A program made the position numbers and the translations under genes. This document shows, one piece after another, positions 26,979-34,470 of a DNA stretch of 45,959 nt; position 1 is the stretch's first letter; each line of letters begins with the position of its first letter. The stretch comes from Bacteroidota bacterium (lineage in GTDB: Bacteria > Bacteroidota > Bacteroidia > Bacteroidales > B39-G9): assembly GCA_015222055.1 (NCBI GenBank), contig JADFUR010000114.1, forward strand, positions 1 to 45,959. Direction: 5' to 3'. Under the pieces are notes generated by a model. It saw nothing but the letters and a program-made list of their open reading frames with translations. It ran no database searches and was not told where the DNA came from.

Positions 26979-27009
26979 TTGACTTTAGTGTTAATTTATT
27001 ATACTTTTG
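26979..27009 (+). promoter_or_regulatory. Promoter of rpoD
   Basis: TTG at 26979-26981 and the exact -7 element TACTTTTG at 27002-27009 are separated by 20 bases, the best match to the Bacteroidota primary-sigma consensus in this window. The rpoD ATG follows 20 bases downstream, giving a very short leader. Confidence 0.7.
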
Positions 27010-27029
27010 CAAAAAATTGAAATAACAAT

Positions 27030-27890
27030 ATGAGACAATTAAAAATTACAAAATCCATTACAAACAGGGAGAGTGCTTCACTTGACAAGTATTTACAAGA
27101 AATCGGCAAAGAAGAGTTGATTTCTGTTGAAGAGGAGGTGGAGTTAGCACAAAGAATAAAAAAGGGTGATAGAATTGCATTAGAAAAATTAACAAAAGCA
27201 AATTTAAGATTTGTTGTCTCAGTTGCTAAACAATATCAAAATCAAGGATTAAGTTTGCCAGATTTAATAAATGAAGGTAATCTTGGTTTAATTAAGGCAG
27301 CAGAAAAATTTGATGAAACAAGAGGTTTTAAGTTTATTTCTTATGCTGTATGGTGGATTCGTCAATCCATTTTACAAGCATTAGCCGAACAGTCTCGTAT
27401 TGTTAGGTTGCCTTTAAATCAAGTTGGCTCATTGAATAAGATAAATAAAGCTTTTTCTAAATTTGAACAAGAAAATGAGAGAAAACCCTCAGCTGAAGAA
27501 GTTGCAGATAGTTTAGAATTAACTAAAGATAAGATTGAAGATACATTACGTGTTTCAGGTCGTCATATTTCTGTTGATGCTCCATTTGTTGATGGTGAAG
27601 ATAATAGTTTGCTTGATGTTCTTGAAAATAAAGATTCTCCCATTGCAGATAATAATCTTTTAAATGAATCTTTAAGAAAAGAAGTTGATAGAGCCTTATG
27701 TACTCTTACCGAAAGAGAAAGAGATATTATTAAATTGTTTTTCGGAATAGGAATTCCTGAAATGACACTTGAAGAAATTGGTGATCGTTTTGGATTAACT
27801 CGTGAGAGAGTTCGTCAGATTAAAGAAAAAGCAATTAGACGCTTACGTCATACTACAAGAAGTAAGCTGTTAAAAACATATTTAGGATAA
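27030..27890 (+). CDS. rpoD: RNA polymerase primary sigma factor (RpoD/SigA, Bacteroidota type)
   Basis: A 286-residue sigma-70 protein, the short form typical of Bacteroidota, which lacks region 1.1 and the non-conserved insert. Region 1.2 is at residues 14-50 ([31 protein letters not shown]). Region 2 carries the core-binding and -10 recognition helices ([24 protein letters not shown], then [15 protein letters not shown]). Region 3 follows, and region 4 holds the helix-turn-helix [28 protein letters not shown]. It directs transcription from the TTG/TAnnTTTG promoters noted here. It has its own promoter and terminator and converges on uvrB. Confidence 0.96.
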   Translation: MRQLKITKSITNRESASLDKYLQEIGKEELISVEEEVELAQRIKKGDRIALEKLTKANLRFVVSVAKQYQNQGLSLPDLINEGNLGLIKAAEKFDETRGFKFISYAVWWIRQSILQALAEQSRIVRLPLNQVGSLNKINKAFSKFEQENERKPSAEEVADSLELTKDKIEDTLRVSGRHISVDAPFVDGEDNSLLDVLENKDSPIADNNLLNESLRKEVDRALCTLTERERDIIKLFFGIGIPEMTLEEIGDRFGLTRERVRQIKEKAIRRLRHTTRSKLLKTYLG

Positions 27891-27906
27891 AATTTTACTT
27901 TAATTG

Positions 27907-27936
27907 AAAGGTTGCAGGTTTGCAACCTTTTTTTTT
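27907..27936 (+). terminator. Terminator after rpoD
   Basis: A ten-base-pair stem (27907-27916 AAAGGTTGCA with 27921-27930 TGCAACCTTT), a GGTT loop, and a T-run continuing to 27936. It begins 16 bases after the rpoD stop and just overlaps the end of the convergent uvrB gene. On the minus strand there is only a weak T-tract. Confidence 0.88.
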
Positions 27937-29938
27937 ATTTAGAAGTCAAAAGTTTTTCAAGCTCATACATTTCATCTCGTAATCTTGAAGCTTCAATAAA
28001 ATCGAGGTTTTTCGCAGCTTTTTCCATTTGTTTTTTTGTGTTCTCTATGGATTTTTTCATAGCATTTTTATCCATATATTTTACTACTGGATCAGCCGCT
28101 ACATCTTGTTTCTTTTGTGTGTAATATTCATATTCGTCCATATTCATATTACTTATAGTAGCTTTGGTTGGTTTTACTATTTGTTTAGGTGTAATATTAT
28201 GTTCGGTATTATATTTCAATTGTTTCACTCTTCGACGATCTGTTTCACTTATCGTTTTCTGCATCGATTTTGTCATTTTATCTGCATACATAATGACTTT
28301 GCCATTAATATTACGGGCAGCCCTTCCTGCAGTTTGTGTTAGTGAGCGTTCAGATCGCAAAAAACCTTCTTTGTCGGCATCAAGAATTGCCACTAATGAT
28401 ACTTCAGGTAAGTCAAGACCTTCTCTTAAAAGATTTATACCGATTAAAACATCAAAAATACCCATTCTTAATTCATCCATAATTTTTACACGCTCAAGCG
28501 TATCAACATCTGAATGAATATATCTACATCTAATATTTAATTTTGTGAAATATTTTGCTAATTCTTCAGCCATTCTTTTAGTAAGAGTAGTAACTAAAGT
28601 TCGTTCGTTTTTAGAAGATCTTATATTTATTTCACCAATTAAATCATCTATTTGATTAAGACTTGGTCTCACATCAATACTTGGGTCAAGTAGCCCGGTA
28701 GGTCTTATTATTTGTTCAACAATAACCCCTTCACTTTTATTTAATTCATAATCAGCAGGAGTAGCACTCAGATAAATAACTTTATTTGTAATATTTTCAA
28801 ACTCGTCAAAAGTTAAAGGTCTGTTATCTAAGGCTGCTGGTAATCTAAAACCATATTCAACTAAATTTTTTTTTCGGGCACGATCCCCACCAAACATTGC
28901 TCTAACTTGAGGTATGCTAACATGACTTTCGTCTATTACAGTAAGAAAGTCGTCTGGAAAATAATCAATAAGACAAAAGGGTCGTGAGCCCGGATTTCTG
29001 CCGTCAAAATAGCGTGAGTAGTTCTCAATACCTGCACAATGACCTAATTCACGCATCATCTCAAGATCATAAGTAACTCTTTCTTCAATTCGTTTTGCTT
29101 CAAAAGGTTTCCCAATTTCGTTAAAGTAACTTATTTGTTCAACAAGATCGTCTTGTATTTGATGAATTGCTTTGTGAATATGGTCTTTAGTTGTAACAAA
29201 AATATTCGCAGGATAAATAAAAACATCCTCAAGTTTTTCAATGGTTTTCCCGTCAATAGGATTGAAAGAAGAAATTTCTTCAATTTCGTCACCCCAAAAA
29301 ATTATTTTGTAAGCAAAATCACTATATGCAGGAAAAATATCAACTGTATCGCCTTTTACTCTAAATTTACCTCTGTCAAATTCAATTTCGTTGCGAGAGT
29401 ATAAACAGTCGACAAAACGCAAAAGAAGTTTGCTGCGAGATATTGATTGTCCAATTTTTAATTTTATAATATTGCTATGGAAATCTTCAGGATTACCTAT
29501 TCCATATATGCAAGAAACTGATGAAACTACAATAATGTCTTTTCGCCCAGACAATAATGACGAAGTTGTATGTAAACGCAGTTTTTCAATTTCTGCATTA
29601 ATTTGTAAATCTTTTTCAATATAAGTATCACTAACAGGTAGGTAAGCCTCGGGTTGGTAGTAGTCGTAATATGAAACAAAATATTCAACGGCATTGTTAG
29701 GAAAGAATTGCTTAAACTCGTTATACACCTGAGCCGCAAGAGTTTTGTTGTGACTTAATATTAGAGTTGGTTTTTGTATTTTTTCAATAACATTAGCAAC
29801 AGTAAAGGTTTTACCTGATCCGGTAACTCCTAACAATGTTTGATATGTATCATTATTATTTATTCCTTCAACAAGTTGGTTTATTGCTTTAGGTTGATCA
29901 CCAGTTGGTTTGAAGTTTGATTCAAGCTTAAATTTCAC
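27935..29938 (-). CDS. uvrB: Excinuclease ABC subunit B
   Basis: A 667-residue DNA-damage-recognition helicase-like subunit of the UvrABC nucleotide-excision repair complex. Walker A is GVTGSGKTFT near residue 40. The beta-hairpin region YDYYQPEAYLPVSDTYIEKD, the Walker B-like DESH in TVIDESHVSIPQVRAMFGGDRARK, and the C-terminal helicase motif TQTAGRAARNINGKVIMYAD are all intact. The last 40 residues are the UVR domain that contacts UvrC (KKQMEKAAKNLDFIEASRLRDEMYELEKL). Length is typical. It is a single gene, convergent with rpoD. Confidence 0.97.
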   Translation of the reverse strand: MKFKLESNFKPTGDQPKAINQLVEGINNNDTYQTLLGVTGSGKTFTVANVIEKIQKPTLILSHNKTLAAQVYNEFKQFFPNNAVEYFVSYYDYYQPEAYLPVSDTYIEKDLQINAEIEKLRLHTTSSLLSGRKDIIVVSSVSCIYGIGNPEDFHSNIIKLKIGQSISRSKLLLRFVDCLYSRNEIEFDRGKFRVKGDTVDIFPAYSDFAYKIIFWGDEIEEISSFNPIDGKTIEKLEDVFIYPANIFVTTKDHIHKAIHQIQDDLVEQISYFNEIGKPFEAKRIEERVTYDLEMMRELGHCAGIENYSRYFDGRNPGSRPFCLIDYFPDDFLTVIDESHVSIPQVRAMFGGDRARKKNLVEYGFRLPAALDNRPLTFDEFENITNKVIYLSATPADYELNKSEGVIVEQIIRPTGLLDPSIDVRPSLNQIDDLIGEINIRSSKNERTLVTTLTKRMAEELAKYFTKLNIRCRYIHSDVDTLERVKIMDELRMGIFDVLIGINLLREGLDLPEVSLVAILDADKEGFLRSERSLTQTAGRAARNINGKVIMYADKMTKSMQKTISETDRRRVKQLKYNTEHNITPKQIVKPTKATISNMNMDEYEYYTQKKQDVAADPVVKYMDKNAMKKSIENTKKQMEKAAKNLDFIEASRLRDEMYELEKLLTSK

Positions 29939-30039
29939 AGAGAAATTATTATTTGTTAAATAATTAGTAGCTTCCTGAACTTACATGTAAAGGAAGAAAA
30001 ATATAAATTGCTCAATTGCTATTTTTTTATTAAAACAGA

Positions 30040-31077
30040 TTATTTTCGTGTTAAAATAAAATAAACAGGAAAATGATCGCTGAAACCACCATAATAATTA
30101 TCTCCGCCATAAGTTCTGTTAGGAACAAAATTCCCTGATTTGTCTTTATAACAAATCCATTCAGGATGGAAAATTTTTCCGCTGTTATAGTTTAAAGAAT
30201 ACGATTCTTTATTATTTAGTAAAGACTGAGTAACTATTAGGTTGTCAAGCATATTCCAATTTTTTTTATAATAGAGCGTCCCTTTGTCTTCAATATTTTC
30301 TTTATCATATAGAAGATTGTATAAATCTTTATAAGTAGTGTTCTTTCTTTTGTTATTAGCGTTAAGTTCGCTATTAATGCTAATATTTGTAGGTTCATCG
30401 TTAAAATCGCCCATGATTATAATTTTAGCATTATTATTAATTTTTTGTAGAGAATCTACATGCTCTCTTAGTAGTTTTGCAGTAAATATGCGTTTAGCTT
30501 CTGATTTTATTTGCCCACCTCGGCGAGAACTCCAATGATTAAGAAATATGTGTAATGTGTCGGTATTAGAAGCAATTCCTTTTATATAAAGGATATCTCT
30601 GGTTTTTGTGTTTTTTGCAAAAGGAAAGTTAATTGGTATTTTTTTATGAGACAAATATTTAAATTCATCTGCTCTAAAAAGTAAGGCTACATCAATACCT
30701 CTAAAATCAGGGCTCTCCTCATGAACAAAATTGTAATTTCCTTTAGTGAGATTTTTTTCTTTAATAAGAGCTTTTAATACATAGTCATTTTCAATTTCGT
30801 AAAGTCCAATAATTTCAGGAAGTTCATTTTTGTTGATTGAAAATAAAACTTTTGAAATTTTATTTATTTTTTCATTAAAACGTTCCTCAGTCCATTGTTT
30901 TTTGCTGGTAGGTGAAAATTCATCATCTTTTTTTTCAAAATCGTCATAAATGTCAAATAGGTTTTCAACATTGTATGATACTATTGTGAAGTTTTTGTTT
31001 TTATCATATTTAGTATCTTGACCAAATGACAGGAAGTATGTAAGTAGAAAAATTATTAAAAATATATTTTTTTTCAT
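30040..31077 (-). CDS. Secreted endonuclease/exonuclease/phosphatase-family protein
   Basis: A 345-residue protein with a signal peptide (MKKNIFLIIFLLTYFLSFGQ) and one EEP-fold domain. Motifs of the DNase I-like superfamily run in order: VSYNVENLFD (Asn), IIGLYEIEND (metal-binding Glu), LNHWSSRRGG (catalytic His), IIMGDFNDEP (Asp and Asn) and GGFSDHFPVYF (terminal SDH). Export suggests an extracellular or periplasmic nuclease or phosphodiesterase, perhaps for scavenging DNA phosphate; the substrate cannot be told. It lies 205 bases beyond the STAS gene on the same strand, too far to be confidently in that operon, and 101 bases upstream of the uvrB start. Confidence 0.87.
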   Translation of the reverse strand: MKKNIFLIIFLLTYFLSFGQDTKYDKNKNFTIVSYNVENLFDIYDDFEKKDDEFSPTSKKQWTEERFNEKINKISKVLFSINKNELPEIIGLYEIENDYVLKALIKEKNLTKGNYNFVHEESPDFRGIDVALLFRADEFKYLSHKKIPINFPFAKNTKTRDILYIKGIASNTDTLHIFLNHWSSRRGGQIKSEAKRIFTAKLLREHVDSLQKINNNAKIIIMGDFNDEPTNISINSELNANNKRKNTTYKDLYNLLYDKENIEDKGTLYYKKNWNMLDNLIVTQSLLNNKESYSLNYNSGKIFHPEWICYKDKSGNFVPNRTYGGDNYYGGFSDHFPVYFILTRK

Positions 31078-31282
31078 ATGTATTAGTCTTTATAATTTGC
31101 TTGTGTTTGAAATAATAAAATTTGGATTTAGTTATAAATTTATTCTATTTCACTAATTGTAAAACAAGCATTTAAATAAAAAAAAACGAAAAATTATGTA
31201 GATAATCTTATATTTATTTTACAAATATTAATTGTGTAATAAATACTATATTATGTTGTTGTAATTTGAAAAAATATATGTT

Positions 31283-31624
31283 TTATTCAAAACTAATAAT
31301 GCAGTTGTCAATATTATCATAAATATCGAAAACTTTATCAAGTTTAGTTATATGAATTAACTCCATTGTTTCATCTGACACATTGCAAATTTTAAAAAAA
31401 GAATTGTTGAGTTTTGATGTTTTATAAGCAGATACTAGAGCCCCAAATCCTGAACTGTCAATAAAGTGAACACCTTGCAAATTTAATATTAGTTTTGTTC
31501 CACTATTAACTAAATGCTTGTTGAGATCTTTTTTTACATCCTCAGAAATTAAAATATTAAATCTGTTAATATTATTCTCAAAAGAAGCCAGTAGAATATC
31601 TTTAAGTTCTTTTATTATTAACAT
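31283..31624 (-). CDS. STAS-domain anti-sigma-factor-antagonist-like protein
   Basis: A 113-residue single STAS domain. The central strand and helix LILNLQGVHFIDSSGFGALVSAYKTSK is diagnostic, and D56-S57-S58-G59 lines up with the SpoIIAA phospho-serine motif, so Ser58 is a likely phosphorylation site. Such proteins switch partners when phosphorylated by an RsbW-type kinase and dephosphorylated by a SpoIIE-type phosphatase. No RsbW-type kinase or matching sigma factor is adjacent. It follows the hybrid histidine kinase gene by 21 bases and looks like the last gene of that operon. Three SpoIIE phosphatases lie 8-18 kb away and could be functional partners, which is only inference. Confidence 0.88.
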   Translation of the reverse strand: MLIIKELKDILLASFENNINRFNILISEDVKKDLNKHLVNSGTKLILNLQGVHFIDSSGFGALVSAYKTSKLNNSFFKICNVSDETMELIHITKLDKVFDIYDNIDNCIISFE

Positions 31625-31645
31625 ATGTTTTTGAGTTAAAAATTA

Positions 31646-33919
31646 TTAAAAATTTTTAATTAAAAAATCAAGTTCATGAAGAACCAATTTTAAAATTTTT
31701 TCAAATTTAGAAATAATTAATGGATATTTCTCAATTTCTTTTTCTTCTTTTGCACAAATTTCTAAATTTTTCATATCATCGGCGAGTTCTGATATACCAA
31801 GCATTGCAACTGATGATTTTGCTCGATGAGCTACTGAGCTAAGTTCTTGCCATTTTTTGTCATTATAGGCAGTATTTAATTCTTCAATAAATTCAGGTAT
31901 CTGGGATTTAAAAATATTAATAAATTCTATAATAATATTATTGTCGTTTTCAGCAACACTTTTTAAATAAGAAAGATTAACAAATTTTTCAATAAATGGC
32001 TCATTATTATTTGCAGTATTTGATAAAAAAGTTGAAATTTTTTTAAAGAAAATGTTTTGTTTAAAGGGTTTAGAAATATAATCGTTCATGCCAATATTAA
32101 GACATTTTTCTTTTTCGCCTTTAATTGCTGCTGCAGTAAGTGCAATAATTGGGATGTTCTTTTTGTTAATATCAAAATTGTTTCTAATATATTGTGTCGT
32201 TTCGTACCCGTCCATTTCAGGCATGTGCAAGTCCATTAGTATAAGATCGTAGTTATTATCTTTAAATTTTTCGATAGCAATTTTACCATTATTTGCTACA
32301 TCAACATTTATTTGAATTTTTTTTAACAGAGTAGCTACAAAGAGTTGGTTTATCTCGTTGTCTTCAACTAAAAGAATGGATTTTTTTAAATTATAATTTA
32401 AATTATGAAATGAATTTTCTGCTTTTACATCAATTGTTTTCCCGAGTGATTTTTTAGTTCTATCAGATTTTTTAAAGGTAATATTAAATGAAAATGCACT
32501 TCCTTTTCCCAGAGTACTTTTAACATAAATATTTCCTCCTTGCAATTCTATTAATTGTTTGGTTATTGTAAGTCCTAATCCTGTGCCACCATATTTTCTT
32601 GTTGTGTCGCTTCTTGCTTGACTAAAACTTGAAAAAATTGTGTCAAGTTTATCTTTTGAAATCCCAATTCCTGTATCAATAATTGAAAATAATATAGTTG
32701 TATTTTTTAAGTCATTTTCAACAACTTTAGCTATTATGGAGATACTTCCTTTTTTAGTGAACCTAATAGCATTACTAATAAGATTTGATAATATTTGAAT
32801 TAATCTGATTTGGTCACCTAAAATATATTCAGGGACATTGCTATTTATGTCAAGTTTAAGTGAAAGTTTGTTCTGTTTTGTTTTATAATCAAAAGTAGCA
32901 ATGAGCTTTTTTAATATATCATATAGATTAAATTCAACTTTTTCAAATTCAATTTTTCCAGCTTCTAATTTAGAGAAGTCAAGTATATCGTTGATGATAA
33001 TTAATAGGTTGTCAGCTGAATTAGTAATATTGCCAAGGTATAGAATTTGATTTTCAGCAAGTGAAGTGTCTGCTAAAAGGTTTGCCATTCCAATAATGCC
33101 ATTAATTGGAGTGCGAATTTCATGGCTCATGTTAGCAAGAAATTGTTCTTTAATTTTAACGGAACTTTCTGCTTGTTCTTTAGCAAGAGTTAATACAATA
33201 TTTTGTTTTTCAATTTGTGTAAGCATTATATTGAAACCTTGAATTAACTGACCAATTTCATCATTGCCTTTTTTTTCAATACGAATCGAGAAATCTTTAT
33301 TTGTTGATATTTCATCAGTCAGTTTAGCGAGACTTAAAATAGGCCAGGAAATGATTTGTTGCAATTTTATTGAAAGCAAAAAAGCAATAAATAAAGAAAA
33401 AAATAAAATTAATGAAATCACTTTAAAAAAATTTGATATACGTTCACTAAATTCTTCTAAATCGGAATTAATATATATAGTTCCAATCACTTCATTATCT
33501 AAATAAATTGGTTTGAATATAATAAGTGAGTTATTATTAAAAATAGTAGAATCTTTATGTGTTGAAGGAAGACTAATTTTTGTAGAAAATGAAGGGTCTC
33601 TTTTAAATTCTGCAAATAAATCCCCATTTTTGTTAAATATTGATGCTTCCCTAATATGTTTGTACGAACTTAAAAAGCCAAGAATTTTAATAGCTTCGTC
33701 TTTACTGTTGAAAAAAAGGTTTGCCGTATTATTGTCACCAATAACCTCTGCTAACGTTGTTAAGTCTCTAATTGACTTTACTTCAAACTGAGTTCTATCA
33801 TAAGCGTAAAATATAAGACCTGATAGAATCAGAGATACAGAGGAAATAATAAGAACAAGTCCTACAATTTTGAACTTTATCGAAATGTCATTAAAATTTA
33901 ATTTCATTTGAGGATACAA
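31646..33919 (-). CDS. Hybrid histidine kinase with CHASE8-like sensor, HAMP, receiver and Hpt
   Basis: A 757-residue inner-membrane kinase. Transmembrane helix 1 (about 17-40) is followed by a periplasmic domain (about 46-160, with [43 protein letters not shown] and [14 protein letters not shown]) resembling CHASE8, the sensor type found in YfiN. Transmembrane helix 2 (about 165-188) leads to HAMP, then HisKA ([13 protein letters not shown]), an ATPase domain ([18 protein letters not shown]), a receiver ([16 protein letters not shown], with Lys in YISKPF), and a C-terminal Hpt ([13 protein letters not shown]). The phosphorelay is complete, but no final response regulator follows. The start overlaps the yfiR-like gene by 29 bases, or 17 if ATG 33905-33907 is used. 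Coupling to YfiR suggests that the periplasmic sensor is controlled by it. Confidence 0.93.
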   Translation of the reverse strand: MYPQMKLNFNDISIKFKIVGLVLIISSVSLILSGLIFYAYDRTQFEVKSIRDLTTLAEVIGDNNTANLFFNSKDEAIKILGFLSSYKHIREASIFNKNGDLFAEFKRDPSFSTKISLPSTHKDSTIFNNNSLIIFKPIYLDNEVIGTIYINSDLEEFSERISNFFKVISLILFFSLFIAFLLSIKLQQIISWPILSLAKLTDEISTNKDFSIRIEKKGNDEIGQLIQGFNIMLTQIEKQNIVLTLAKEQAESSVKIKEQFLANMSHEIRTPINGIIGMANLLADTSLAENQILYLGNITNSADNLLIIINDILDFSKLEAGKIEFEKVEFNLYDILKKLIATFDYKTKQNKLSLKLDINSNVPEYILGDQIRLIQILSNLISNAIRFTKKGSISIIAKVVENDLKNTTILFSIIDTGIGISKDKLDTIFSSFSQARSDTTRKYGGTGLGLTITKQLIELQGGNIYVKSTLGKGSAFSFNITFKKSDRTKKSLGKTIDVKAENSFHNLNYNLKKSILLVEDNEINQLFVATLLKKIQINVDVANNGKIAIEKFKDNNYDLILMDLHMPEMDGYETTQYIRNNFDINKKNIPIIALTAAAIKGEKEKCLNIGMNDYISKPFKQNIFFKKISTFLSNTANNNEPFIEKFVNLSYLKSVAENDNNIIIEFINIFKSQIPEFIEELNTAYNDKKWQELSSVAHRAKSSVAMLGISELADDMKNLEICAKEEKEIEKYPLIISKFEKILKLVLHELDFLIKNF

Positions 33920-34469
33920 TTTTAGCTAAAATTAGAAGCTTTGAGCTAATTATAATATTTGATTGAATAGCGATATCATTGTTTATTTCAAATCGATGGC
34001 TTGAATACTGCTGCAAAAAATTTAAAATGCCTCCAGATATGCAAAAATTTTCAATATTATCTCCAATTGTTAGTACTGCTTTATTTTTAGTTTTATCAAT
34101 AATTTTAATGAGTTCAGACTTGTCAACTTGCGAAATAAATAATATATGACATTTGGTAATATCTTCAGGTTTGTTAAAATATTTTATTATCCACTTTCTA
34201 CCATTAACAGTTCTTTTGTTAATAGTTCTATTTAGAATAACTCCAAAGGGGTTTGTCCCATATACTCCTAATATTAAGTGAGATGTTTTAGATGAAAAAG
34301 AATTTTCTGGCCATTTTACAAATTTTGCAAAATTAAAAATATAGGCTGCTTTTACTTCATATTCTGTATATGATTGGCTGTATGATTTTAGAAAAATTGC
34401 ACACATTAATATACTCAAAAATGAAATATGAGTGAGGTAAAGTTTATATTTTGTAAAAATATTCCTCAA
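33891..34469 (-). CDS. YfiR-family (DUF4154) periplasmic regulator
   Basis: A 192-residue protein with a signal peptide ending near YSQSY. The family pattern is clear: [20 protein letters not shown] at the start, [21 protein letters not shown], and the C-terminal block [20 protein letters not shown], then [28 protein letters not shown]. In Pseudomonas, YfiR is a periplasmic protein that represses the CHASE8-HAMP-GGDEF cyclase YfiN. Here it stands one base from the upstream OmpA gene and overlaps the downstream CHASE8-HAMP histidine kinase, so it probably controls that kinase. Two Cys are visible in the mature part, fewer than the four that form disulfides in the Pseudomonas protein. Confidence 0.9.
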   Translation of the reverse strand: MRNIFTKYKLYLTHISFLSILMCAIFLKSYSQSYTEYEVKAAYIFNFAKFVKWPENSFSSKTSHLILGVYGTNPFGVILNRTINKRTVNGRKWIIKYFNKPEDITKCHILFISQVDKSELIKIIDKTKNKAVLTIGDNIENFCISGGILNFLQQYSSHRFEINNDIAIQSNIIISSKLLILAKIVSSNEIKF

Positions 34470-34470
34470 G

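Noticed and set aside
28028-28342. Plus-strand open frames inside uvrB and many other 60-120 residue frames across the window
   Set aside because: They lie antisense to strongly conserved genes, have no family features and look like shadows of AT-rich coding DNA.
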